From: an uncultured Parabacteroides sp.
GTDB lineage: Bacteria; Bacteroidota; Bacteroidia; Bacteroidales; Tannerellaceae
Direction of reading: 5' to 3'
DNA: 64,000 nt
NCBI RefSeq assembly: GCF_905196875.1
Contig: NZ_CAJJWO010000013.1
Location: 24,537 to 88,536, forward strand
Position numbers and translations under genes: made by a program. Below the pieces are notes generated by a model. It searched no databases. It worked only from the letters and a program-made list of their open reading frames with translations, and had not been told where the DNA came from. Below are positions 17,044-24,743 of the stretch, piece by piece (position 1 is the stretch's first letter; every line of letters begins with the position of its first letter).

Positions 17044-18324
17044 ATGAGAACTGCGATATGCTGTTTCATCCTGTTTGCCGTATGCCTGGCAGGATGCAGT
17101 TCGGATGAATCGATAGATACTCCGAAAGACAATCCGAAAGACGACCCTTCCGCCCTTTTCGGAACAGACACTGAACGTTACGACATTCCCCTTTCCACCA
17201 AATCGGAAGAGGTGAACGCCATCAGTCAACAGTTTGCCTTTAAACTGTTTAAAGAAATAGCCGGTTCCTCTAAGGAAAACAGCTGTATCTCCCCTCTCAG
17301 CGTCGGCTTCTGCCTGGGTATGCTCCTTAACGGAGCCGATACCGACACCTATGAGGAAATCCGGGATGTCCTTGGCTACAAAGGTTTCTCCAACGAAGAA
17401 ATCAACGAATATGTGCAAACGATGCAAACCGAACTGCCCAAGCTGGATGGCAGGACGCTACTCAGCAGCGCCAACAGCATTTGGGCGAACAAGAGCTATA
17501 ACTTGCTGCCCGACTTCGTGAAGCTCAATACGACTTACTACGACGCAGAAGTCCGGAACGAAGCTTTCGACGACGGACTTGTCGGCAAGATCAACGGTTG
17601 GTGTAGCGAAAAGACCAACCAGCTTATTCCTGAAATCATCCGCGAGGTATCCCCCGGTGCCGTCTGCTACCTGCTGAATGCCATCTACTTCAAAGGGCAA
17701 TGGACGGACGAGTTCAAGAAAGAAGATACAAAGGAAGAAACCTTCTACACCTCGGACGGCCAGACTCCGAAAGTCGATATGATGAAGCAGGAAAACGACT
17801 TCAACGTCTACCGTGACAGGGAAGTGACCACCGTAGAATTACCCTACGGCAACAAGGCGTTGAGCATGGTTGTCTTTATGCCCTCCATCCCCGAAGAGAA
17901 GAATATCGACGACATCATCGCCGGTCTCGACCAGGAAAAGTGGAACAACTGGATGGAAAATACGATCGCCTACAGTCCCGAACTCCTTCTGCCGCGCTTC
18001 AAGATAGAGAACTCGCTCAACCTGATCGAGCCGATGCAGGCATTAGGCATTAAAAAGGCGTTTACCGACAAGGCCGACTTCTCGAAGGCATGCAGCGAGG
18101 CTTTATACATTAATATGTTGCTCCAAAAAACATACCTCGAAGTGAACGAAATCGGAACGGAAGCAGCCGCAGCCACCATCGGCGGTATGGAGACCTCGAC
18201 GGGAGATCCGATAGAGTTCAATCCCTGGCCTTACAGAATATGTTTCGACCATCCTTTCGGATACATCATCAAAGAAAACAGCACAGGTGCCATCCTCTTC
18301 GCTGGAAAAGTAGAAAAGCCCTGA
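17044..18324 (+). CDS. Lipoprotein serpin (serine protease inhibitor)
   Basis: A 426-residue protein started at ATG 17044 (a TTG two codons earlier is less likely). The lipobox is AVCLAGC (Cys about 18), followed by a short linker and a full serpin fold of about 370 residues: NSCISPLSVGFCLGMLLNGAD, LLSSANSIWANKSYNL, CYLLNAIYFKGQWTDEFKKEDT, LPRFKIENSLNLIEPMQALGIKKAFTDKADFS and the hinge VNEIGTEAAAATIGG. The small-residue hinge is of the inhibitory type. Counting from Glu at P17 gives P1 near METST, so no basic residue is at P1, pointing to an elastase- or subtilisin-like rather than trypsin-like target. It ends with RICFDHPFGYIIKENSTGAILFAGKV. It may protect the cell surface from host or bacterial proteases. 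Confidence 0.93.
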   Translation: MRTAICCFILFAVCLAGCSSDESIDTPKDNPKDDPSALFGTDTERYDIPLSTKSEEVNAISQQFAFKLFKEIAGSSKENSCISPLSVGFCLGMLLNGADTDTYEEIRDVLGYKGFSNEEINEYVQTMQTELPKLDGRTLLSSANSIWANKSYNLLPDFVKLNTTYYDAEVRNEAFDDGLVGKINGWCSEKTNQLIPEIIREVSPGAVCYLLNAIYFKGQWTDEFKKEDTKEETFYTSDGQTPKVDMMKQENDFNVYRDREVTTVELPYGNKALSMVVFMPSIPEEKNIDDIIAGLDQEKWNNWMENTIAYSPELLLPRFKIENSLNLIEPMQALGIKKAFTDKADFSKACSEALYINMLLQKTYLEVNEIGTEAAAATIGGMETSTGDPIEFNPWPYRICFDHPFGYIIKENSTGAILFAGKVEKP

Positions 18325-18334
18325 TCGCCTTTTC

Positions 18335-18363
18335 ATAGCCTTGGGAATATTTCTCAAGGCTAT
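18335..18363 (+). terminator. Bidirectional terminator between serpin and anti-sigma genes
   Basis: ATAGCCTTGGGAA pairs (one mismatch) with TTCTCAAGGCTAT, followed by TTCTTATT. It overlaps the last bases of the convergent anti-sigma gene. Confidence 0.7.
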
Positions 18364-18638
18364 TTCTTATTAATCTTGTTCTTTAATTTATCCTTAAACT
18401 CGCGGAGTTCATCCGGATGGAACTGGCTGCGGGATTCTTTTCGGGAGAGAATCTTTTTCATGATACCGTTCAGGAAAGCAGCTTTCTTGTCGTATTCACG
18501 ACAAAGCCGGCAGATAGAAAGGTGAATTCCGAGTTGTAGTTTTTCCCGCCGGGATAAAGGCACATGCAGCCGCTTTTCGATCAGGAAAGTGGCTTGCTTA
18601 CAAGATAAAACGAATATATGTATAAAATCTTTCCACAT
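18360..18638 (-). CDS. Small zinc-finger (ZAS-like) anti-sigma factor
   Basis: A 92-residue protein with Cys13 and His39-x3-Cys43-x2-Cys46 (HLSICRLC), the ZAS zinc motif of redox-sensitive anti-sigma factors. There is no clear membrane segment, so it is probably soluble. It begins 7 bases after the ECF sigma gene at 18646, the usual order for a sigma/anti-sigma pair. The basic C-terminus (ELREFKDKLKNKINKK) is helical. Zinc loss on Cys oxidation would free the sigma factor; that mechanism is inferred from the family. Confidence 0.8.
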   Translation of the reverse strand: MWKDFIHIFVLSCKQATFLIEKRLHVPLSRREKLQLGIHLSICRLCREYDKKAAFLNGIMKKILSRKESRSQFHPDELREFKDKLKNKINKK

Positions 18639-18645
18639 CTTACCT

Positions 18646-19230
18646 TTACATTTTAAACCAATGAATATCTATACACTCTCTCAACTGAAGGCGGCTTCGT
18701 TGCAACAGCTTCCAGTAATTGGCGGAAGAGAGGTTCAGTTCTTCACAAATCCTGGCCGCTTTTTGCCCTTGCAGATAGCATAAGTTTACCAGCATACGCC
18801 ATTGTTGGGGCAGGTGCTCTATACAGCGGGATAATGTTTCGCAAAATTCTTCGTTATTCAGTAAAGCGCCGGTGGAATGTTCTTCCATCTCCCAGGGGTC
18901 GAGGACATCGTGCTCATTCCATTCGCCATGCTTATCAAATACCTGTTCGAAATGCAAGGGGACGGAGTCATCCCGGTAGCGTTTCTTGTAGATATCCGCT
19001 ATCTTGTGATGAAGGATCCCCATCAGCCAGGTCAGAGGCGAACTCTTCCCCTTAAACGAAGCACTATTTTTAAAGGCTGCCAGAAACACCTCCTGTACGA
19101 CATCTTTTGCATCTTCCTTGTCGGACAGCAAATAACAGGCACGATCCAGCAAAGCCCGGGAATATTCATCTATCCATTTCTCCAAATCGCAAGAACAGCG
19201 TGTTAAGTTATTTTCCTGCATAGTTTTCAT
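18646..19230 (-). CDS. ECF sigma-70 factor of a redox-type pair
   Basis: A 194-residue protein with region 2 (ARALLDRACYLLSDKEDAKDVVQEVFLAAFKNSASF, then SPLTWLMGILHHKIADIYKKRYRDD) and region 4 (LPQQWRMLVNLCYLQGQKAARICEELNLSSANYWKLLQRSRLQLREC). It is not FecI-like: its partner is the small ZAS protein and no SusC is near. The four genes upstream on the same strand (RclC-like, MsrAB, spondin-like) are likely part of its regulon or operon. A second start, three codons in, is possible. Confidence 0.92.
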   Translation of the reverse strand: MKTMQENNLTRCSCDLEKWIDEYSRALLDRACYLLSDKEDAKDVVQEVFLAAFKNSASFKGKSSPLTWLMGILHHKIADIYKKRYRDDSVPLHFEQVFDKHGEWNEHDVLDPWEMEEHSTGALLNNEEFCETLSRCIEHLPQQWRMLVNLCYLQGQKAARICEELNLSSANYWKLLQRSRLQLRECIDIHWFKM

Positions 19231-19253
19231 TTATGTATTTTAAAAATACCGGC

Positions 19254-19284
19254 AATCGGGACAAGAGTCGTTCCTACCCCGATT
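19254..19284 (-). terminator. Stem-loop between the spondin-like gene and the sigma gene
   Basis: AATCGGG (19254-19260) pairs with CCCGATT (19278-19284). On the minus strand it is followed by GCCGGTATTTTTAAAA, a partial T-tract. It may reduce read-through from the upstream stress genes into the sigma gene, or be a sigma-dependent promoter feature. Confidence 0.5.
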
Positions 19285-19310
19285 ATTAAAGCGTCCCAAT
19301 ATACGATTTT

Positions 19311-20546
19311 TTACCGGATTGTAATCTTTACCACCTCATTTACTGCCGGTACAGGATATTTATCACCCACTTTCATGATTACCATATCTTCCGCTTCCGA
19401 ACCGCCGACAAATAATCCTTGCCTGTTACCTGCTCCAGGATATTGGCTGACAGCCGTACCGTCATCGAAAAGGGCGGTTTTACCGGTTGCATCACCTTTG
19501 AATGTAGCCGGTACAGCTGCTTCGTTGGCATAGAACCAGTCATTCGAGTAACCGAACATAGAGGCGTAAGCGATATTGTCTCCTTCAACACTTTCGAGTT
19601 GCACCTCTGCACTTCCACCGGGCCCCATAGCTGCCGAGCCGGCAATGTACACTTTCTTCACATTATCCATTTTTTCGAGGGCTACTTTCAAAACCGAGCC
19701 ATCCCCCATCTGTGCCAGATTCTTCAAGCCCATGCCTGCATCTTTCTTGTTCAGTTCGAATATCGGATTAACGTCGCCGGTATAGACAACAACTACTGCC
19801 GGGGAGATACCGGTAATAATACCCGTATTGTCGCTGATCTTTTTGGATAAAGGTGCGTTATCACCCATTTGAGCAATAGCGGTAATCTCATCGTTTGTCT
19901 TTTCGCCTTCAACGAAGAAAGGCGCTTCGTTCAGTAACTTGCCTCCCAAGACATTGGAGATAGCCCATACGCCCGGAGAAAAAGGAGTTTCGTTTTCCGT
20001 TCCGCCCGACGTGTTTGTTATAGTAAGCGTAAACTCTGACGACGGTTCGTCGAAAGCCAATTCGAGCTTCATCAGCCCGGAAGCATCGACTTCGGGTACC
20101 ATCATAATTTTACCGTCTTCGGCTTCACCGGTAACATTGTCTTTACTGCCGTTGTCCCATAATTTAATCTCCGACGAAACATCGCCTGTCATCGCTTTGC
20201 CATTGGCATCAAACAACTGAAGGCCGGGGTTGGCAGGGGCGAAAAACCAGTCTTTCGATGCGCCATACATGGTGGCAAACATAAGCGACTGGCCTTTTCC
20301 GGCAGAGAAGCTGAACTTAATGGATGAACCGGGAAGCACAACCGGAGCGTCTACACCCGGACCGCCTATGCCGACAAAAGTTCCACTCTCTACAAAGTCT
20401 TTCGCAGATACTACATTCTCAATAGAAAACGATGACGTCATCTGGACAGGCATCGGTGTATCTTCATCCTTATCACACGATGTCAAAACTGTTCCAACTA
20501 AAAGTAAAGCCGATAAAGCAGCTACTGATACTAAATTCTTTTTCAT
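19311..20546 (-). CDS. Lipoprotein with two spondin-like domains
   Basis: A 411-residue lipoprotein (VGTVLTSC, Cys about 24). The body has two related halves. The first carries SFSIENVVSAKDF, GQSLMFATMYGASKDWFFAPANPGLQLFD and IKLWDNGS. The second carries FSPGVWAISNV, VEGDNIAYASMFGYSNDWFYANEA and ALFDDGTAVSQYPGAGNRQG. This is the spondin_N pattern, a metal-binding beta-sandwich best known from extracellular matrix proteins. It lies 52 bases after msrAB on the same strand. Why a spondin-like protein sits with methionine repair is not known; it may be a surface adhesin or an oxidant-sensitive envelope protein. Confidence 0.8.
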   Translation of the reverse strand: MKKNLVSVAALSALLLVGTVLTSCDKDEDTPMPVQMTSSFSIENVVSAKDFVESGTFVGIGGPGVDAPVVLPGSSIKFSFSAGKGQSLMFATMYGASKDWFFAPANPGLQLFDANGKAMTGDVSSEIKLWDNGSKDNVTGEAEDGKIMMVPEVDASGLMKLELAFDEPSSEFTLTITNTSGGTENETPFSPGVWAISNVLGGKLLNEAPFFVEGEKTNDEITAIAQMGDNAPLSKKISDNTGIITGISPAVVVVYTGDVNPIFELNKKDAGMGLKNLAQMGDGSVLKVALEKMDNVKKVYIAGSAAMGPGGSAEVQLESVEGDNIAYASMFGYSNDWFYANEAAVPATFKGDATGKTALFDDGTAVSQYPGAGNRQGLFVGGSEAEDMVIMKVGDKYPVPAVNEVVKITIR

Positions 20547-20598
20547 AAAGCGTTCTTATTAATTGTTTGTATTACTAATGTTCTGATGATATATATTC

Positions 20599-21681
20599 TT
20601 ATTTTTTATTTAGCAAATGCAGGTACTTCCCATAGCCTTCCGCTTCCATCTTTTCTTTCGGGATAAAGCGCAGGGAAGCGCTGTTGATGCAGTAACGCAA
20701 TCCGCCTTTAGCCCGCGGCCCGTCGTTGAAGAGATGTCCCAAGTGGGCGTCGCCGGTCTTGCTGCGCACCTCTGTCCGGGTCATGCCATGAGACTTGTCC
20801 GTATTCTCCTTTATCAGCGTATTGTCTATCGGCTTGGAAAAGCTAGGCCAGCCGCATCCGGAGTCGAATTTATCGGTCGAGACGAATAAAGGTTCGCCGG
20901 TGGTAATGTCTACATAAATGCCCTCATGCATTTCATTCCAATATTTGTTTTTGAAAGCTCTTTCGGTTGCATTCTGTTGGGTTACGGCATATTGCTCGGC
21001 AGTCAGTGTGGCACGCAATGCGGCATCATCGGGCTTTTCGTATGCCATTTCACTTTCATCCTTAGCCGATGTTTGTTGCAAACTCGCTTTTTTCGCCATA
21101 TCGAACAGTTCCGGGCTGATGTGGCAATAGCCGTTCGGATGCTTGTCCAGATAATCTTGATGATATTCTTCCGCCTTATAGAAGTTGGAGAGCGGCTTTA
21201 CCTCGATAGCCAGAGGCTTGGAATAGTTCCTTGCCAGCTTCGCTACGGTTGCTTGGATGATCGGGAAGTCGGCTTTATCCGTATAATAGATACCGGTACG
21301 GTATTGGCTACCCCTGTCGTTCCCCTGCCGGTTGACGCTTGTCGGGTCGATCGTTTTGAAAAACAAGTCAATGAGGAATGCCAAATCAGCACTTTCCCGC
21401 AAGTAACTAACCTTGACTGTTTCTGCAAATCCGGTATCGTCCGAACAAATCTGTTCGTAAGTGGGATTCTTGATATTTCCGTTCGCGTATCCGACTTGGG
21501 TGGATACCACACCCTGAATTTGTTTCATAAAATGTTCGGTGCCCCAGAAGCATCCGCCTGCGAAATAAATCTCATGTTGCTCTTTCATTTCTGTCTTTTT
21601 TGTAACATTCATACTCCAGGCATTCAGCAGCCCGCCTGTAAAAACTATCAGTATTACAATTATGTTCTTTATCTTTTTCAT
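20599..21681 (-). CDS. msrAB: Exported MsrA-MsrB fusion, methionine sulfoxide reductase
   Basis: A 360-residue protein with an N-terminal signal or anchor (IIVILIVFTGGLLNAWS). The MsrA domain (about residues 36-190) has the catalytic Cys44 in AGGCFWGTEH and Cys186 (NGYCHISP). The MsrB domain (about 225-350) has SGCGWPSF (275-281) and the catalytic Cys331 in GGLRYCINSASLRF. The zinc CxxC pairs found in many MsrB proteins are absent. It reduces both S- and R-methionine sulfoxide in envelope proteins after oxidant damage. It starts 5 bases after the RclC-like gene, so they are co-transcribed. Confidence 0.95.
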   Translation of the reverse strand: MKKIKNIIVILIVFTGGLLNAWSMNVTKKTEMKEQHEIYFAGGCFWGTEHFMKQIQGVVSTQVGYANGNIKNPTYEQICSDDTGFAETVKVSYLRESADLAFLIDLFFKTIDPTSVNRQGNDRGSQYRTGIYYTDKADFPIIQATVAKLARNYSKPLAIEVKPLSNFYKAEEYHQDYLDKHPNGYCHISPELFDMAKKASLQQTSAKDESEMAYEKPDDAALRATLTAEQYAVTQQNATERAFKNKYWNEMHEGIYVDITTGEPLFVSTDKFDSGCGWPSFSKPIDNTLIKENTDKSHGMTRTEVRSKTGDAHLGHLFNDGPRAKGGLRYCINSASLRFIPKEKMEAEGYGKYLHLLNKK

Positions 21682-21686
21682 ACTCT

Positions 21687-22145
21687 TTATATTCTTTCTT
21701 TTTTAATTAAATACATCATACCCAGTCCAAGCATCGGAATGTCTTTCAATATAAAGAAGTTTGTAGTAAGGACTCCGTCTACCACATTCCAGGTGTTGGG
21801 AGTGGTAAATAGAAAAGTGAATGTAATAAGGAATGTAGCAATAAGTCCTAATGCCGCAAAGACTCTCAAAACGTCTATCTTTATACTTAACAGTAAAAGC
21901 AAGCCTGTTGCTATTTCTAGGACACCAAACAAGTTGGACACATGCTGCACGCTCATCACGTCGTAAAGCCATGACAGCAAGAAATTGTTTTCGACCAGAG
22001 GCTTAATACCTTCCGCTTCGGTTGGAGTAAATTTAAAGACACCGATCCAAACCATTATTACAACGATACCCGAAAGCGACACATAATGTCCGGCCTTGGC
22101 GAAGCAAGGGAAAAGAGAGCTGATTTTACTGATTATTGTTTTCAT
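21687..22145 (-). CDS. DUF417 (YkgB/RclC-like) inner-membrane protein
   Basis: A 152-residue protein with about four membrane segments. The motifs IVVIMVWIGVFKFTPTEAEGIKPLVENNFLLSWLY, IATGLLLLLS, TFLFTTPN and FFILKDIPMLGLGMMYL match the DUF417 family, whose E. coli member RclC (YkgB) is part of the reactive-chlorine resistance operon. The DoxX family is a weaker alternative. Its exact activity is not known. Its partnership with MsrAB and an ECF/ZAS pair supports a role in hypochlorite or related oxidant defence. Confidence 0.85.
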   Translation of the reverse strand: MKTIISKISSLFPCFAKAGHYVSLSGIVVIMVWIGVFKFTPTEAEGIKPLVENNFLLSWLYDVMSVQHVSNLFGVLEIATGLLLLLSIKIDVLRVFAALGLIATFLITFTFLFTTPNTWNVVDGVLTTNFFILKDIPMLGLGMMYLIKKERI

Positions 22146-22357
22146 ATTCTTTTTTATTTATACTGACTACTTTTGTTCTTTGATAATTTAGTCGTCCTTT
22201 GTCCGGAATACTGACAAGAATAAGAGCACTTTTTTTCATTTTTCTTCAAGACAAGATGTAAAACGCTAATTATAAGCAATGAACAAAACACTTTTATTTA
22301 CATAACCTCATCACAGATTTCGTATCTTTGCCTACATATTCATCGAACAACTGCCTT
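22146..22357. other. Intergenic region upstream of the RclC-like operon
   Basis: About 210 bases separating the minus-strand stress operon from the sirtuin remnant. No consensus TAnnTTTG is seen on the minus strand in front of 22145, consistent with use of an alternative (ECF) sigma factor. TATCTTTG at 22323-22330 on the plus strand is the surviving promoter of the sirtuin remnant. Confidence 0.4.
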
Positions 22358-22523
22358 ATGAAAAAAAATTAGTCATATTGACCGGCGCCGGCAGCAGTGA
22401 TGTGATCCACCTGCACGGGTAGTTGATGGAAGCCTGTTCCGTTCGCGACTTCAACACGACTTACGACATCGGAAGGTGTTAAAACAACTTGCAAATATCT
22501 TATTGAGTGATAGTGCCTTTTGA
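22358..22523 (+). pseudogene. Decayed, internally deleted copy of the sirtuin gene
   Basis: Three blocks match the intact sirtuin gene at 31086-31787: the start (22347-22390), the HLHG region (22390-22466, matching 31374-31450) and the 3' end plus downstream bases (22467-22566, matching 31732-31829). About 255 and 280 bases are missing between the blocks. The A-run after the ATG has 8 bases here against 9 in the intact gene, giving an immediate stop; TAG also follows CACGGG, and an extra A breaks the last block. The promoter TATCTTTG is also shared. It is non-functional. Confidence 0.88.
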
Positions 22524-22627
22524 AGGCATTATATATAAGCTCTTTCGGAAAATAAAACCGCAATACCTTACCCCTTTCTTGCCGTGATAATCAAAACTTA
22601 TTACATTTGCAGTCCAAACATTTTTTC

Positions 22628-24628
22628 ATGAATAAGCAAAGACACTGTATTAATATTATTGTGCCACTACTCCTCCTGTTAATCGTCTGCAGTCTGACGT
22701 TTCCTGTTGCTGCAACCACAGGCAAGAGTATCTCCGAGCAGCAAACCCTGTTTGAAGAAGCGAAAGAATTGCAGAAAAACAAGGATTTCTCTGCCGCCAT
22801 CGACCGTTACAAAGAATTGATCACACTTTCCCCGGTCGCCGGTCAGGAAGATTCCGTTTTCAATATACAAGCCGATGCCCTGTTGCAACTCATGTATTCC
22901 TACATCTTTGCCAACCGCCGCGAAGACGGTGCCAAGTACTTCACCCGCCTACGCCACGACGACAACTGCTGGATCGTGCGCTATTCGCCGCGCGATATCG
23001 AAATATGTACCGCCTACGCCCTTTACGAAGCGACCCAACCCGAACAGGCAGCCGTCCTCATCGACAGCACCCTGGCGCGCCCGGAAGAGGGAAGAAGTCC
23101 CGACCGCCTCTACGTCGACTATGGTATATCGTCCGTTATCTACAACCAGATAGGACAAATATGCAAAGCCATCGACTGCAACAACCGCAGCCTCGCCATC
23201 CTCCGCACCTTGCCCGACAAGACAAAGATGGCCTTCGTTTTCGGCAACCTCGTCTACCAATACCAGCAGATAGGCGTATTCGATCAGGCGCTGGCAGCCT
23301 ACGACAGTCTGATTGTCTCCGGTCAGGGCGAGCAGAACCCATACGGCCTCTGTGCAGCCGAAGTAAACACTGTTCATCTCTTCGATGAATGGGGAATAGA
23401 AGAGGAAGTAAAGAACCATCTCGATAAAGCCCGTCAGGCTGCCCATACGTGCGGCGTCACCGATGCCTTCCTCCGCGTCGACAACCTGGCCGCCTACTAT
23501 GCCCTGTTGCAAAAAGATTATCCTACGGCCGCCAGCTTGATCGACAGTATCGGCACACGCCTGCCCGACCGTTCGCAACCTACGTTCTACCATCGTTTCT
23601 ATGATAATTACTGTTGCATACTGAGTATCGGCACAGCGGCAAAAGGCGACTCCGGTTACCTCCCGCGTGCCCGCAAAATGATAGACGAACTGGCCGGACA
23701 ATCGCTCGACAACCTATCCGTTCTCTCCTGCCGTCTTTTGGGAGACGTTCTGGCAGACAAGGGTGACGATCAGCTGGCCATCAAAACCTATTCGATCTGT
23801 TGCGACTACATCGCCCGCAACAACTTGTTCAACCAGCAACGCCATATTTATTACTCGCTGGCTGAACTTTACAGCCGCACCGGCAATCATACCGAAGCCA
23901 GCCGCTACTACCAACTGGCAAACCAGGCAAACAGCCGTTTCACCGAACGCCGCAATGCCGGGCTGATCTCCCAGTTCCGCGTCAAATACGAAACACGGGA
24001 GAAGGAACAGCAAAACAAGCTGCTTCACTCCGAAGTCGAACTGAAAAAAAAGACAATCAAATACAATATCGTCATCATCATCTCCCTGCTTCTGCTGGGA
24101 TGCGTCTTCGCTATTTGCCTTATCATGCGTCAACGGACACTCAAACTGCAACATATAGCCGATTGCAAACAACACGAACTCGACCTGATCCGCCAGCGCG
24201 AAGCCCGCCTCCTGCTTGAAGAAAAAGAACGTCTGCTCCGGCAAATGCTGAACGACCGCCAGGAACTGAACCGCAAAAATGAGGAACTCCGCAACGAACT
24301 CGAACAGCTCGATGCCCGTACCGGCCTGCAGGAAATTATCAACAACCTGTCGCCCCGCCTCCTCACCACCGAAGAAGAACAGGATTTCCGTCGGCAGTTC
24401 GGACTTATTCATCCGGCATTCCTCAGCCGCCTGCGCAAAGTCTGCCCCGGCCTTACCCGCAGCGAAGAACTGCTGGCCATGCTCATCCGCCTGCAACTAA
24501 CCACCGACGAGATTGCTTTTGCACTCGGAAACAACCGCGCGAGCGTCCACACCTCACGTTCGCGCCTGCGTAAAAAAATGGAGATACAGAAAGACATTTC
24601 ACTGGAAGAGTATCTGAAAGATTTTTAA
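22628..24628 (+). CDS. Membrane-tethered TPR protein with C-terminal HTH
   Basis: A 666-residue protein from ATG 22628 (a TTG start at 22607 is possible). Signal or anchor segment IIVPLLLLLIVCSLTFPVAA, then about 430 residues of TPR-like helical repeats (for example DFSAAIDRYKELITLSP, VFDQALAAYDSLI, AIKTYSICCDYI, NHTEASRYYQLANQANS), which would be periplasmic. A membrane segment (IVIIISLLLLGCVFAICLIM, about 480-500) and a coiled coil (EEKERLLRQMLNDRQELN) lead to a cytoplasmic HTH (LTRSEELLAMLIRLQLTTDEIAFALGNNRASVHTSRSRLRKKM). This is a known Bacteroidota regulator layout that senses outside and binds DNA inside. GC content looks higher than in neighbours. Confidence 0.85.
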   Translation: MNKQRHCINIIVPLLLLLIVCSLTFPVAATTGKSISEQQTLFEEAKELQKNKDFSAAIDRYKELITLSPVAGQEDSVFNIQADALLQLMYSYIFANRREDGAKYFTRLRHDDNCWIVRYSPRDIEICTAYALYEATQPEQAAVLIDSTLARPEEGRSPDRLYVDYGISSVIYNQIGQICKAIDCNNRSLAILRTLPDKTKMAFVFGNLVYQYQQIGVFDQALAAYDSLIVSGQGEQNPYGLCAAEVNTVHLFDEWGIEEEVKNHLDKARQAAHTCGVTDAFLRVDNLAAYYALLQKDYPTAASLIDSIGTRLPDRSQPTFYHRFYDNYCCILSIGTAAKGDSGYLPRARKMIDELAGQSLDNLSVLSCRLLGDVLADKGDDQLAIKTYSICCDYIARNNLFNQQRHIYYSLAELYSRTGNHTEASRYYQLANQANSRFTERRNAGLISQFRVKYETREKEQQNKLLHSEVELKKKTIKYNIVIIISLLLLGCVFAICLIMRQRTLKLQHIADCKQHELDLIRQREARLLLEEKERLLRQMLNDRQELNRKNEELRNELEQLDARTGLQEIINNLSPRLLTTEEEQDFRRQFGLIHPAFLSRLRKVCPGLTRSEELLAMLIRLQLTTDEIAFALGNNRASVHTSRSRLRKKMEIQKDISLEEYLKDF

Positions 24629-24654
24629 TCTGCTACATTCCAACGAATTAAAGG

Positions 24655-24674
24655 CTGTACATATTTTTGTACAG
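24655..24674 (+). promoter_or_regulatory. Promoter embedded in a palindrome
   Basis: CTGTAC (24655-24660) and GTACAG (24669-24674) form a 6-bp dyad with an 8-base spacer, and TATTTTTG (24662-24669) inside it matches TAnnTTTG. A protein bound to the dyad would cover the promoter. The predicted start is about 24676, 68 bases before the ATG at 24744. The bound protein could be either adjacent HTH regulator. Confidence 0.5.
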
Positions 24675-24743
24675 TAAACTGTCAATAGGTGTTTCTTTCA
24701 TCAGGGGATCTATTTTCATAGTTTCGTCATAAATTCTATCAAC

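Noticed and set aside
20926..21966. 346-codon plus-strand ORF opposite msrAB and the RclC-like gene
   Set aside because: Both sense genes have definite catalytic or family motifs; the antisense ORF spans their junction and has no domain.
22949..24496. 250- and 260-codon minus-strand ORFs opposite the TPR-HTH gene
   Set aside because: These arise from the high GC content of the sense gene; the sense frame has clear TPR, membrane and HTH features while the antisense proteins are compositionally odd.
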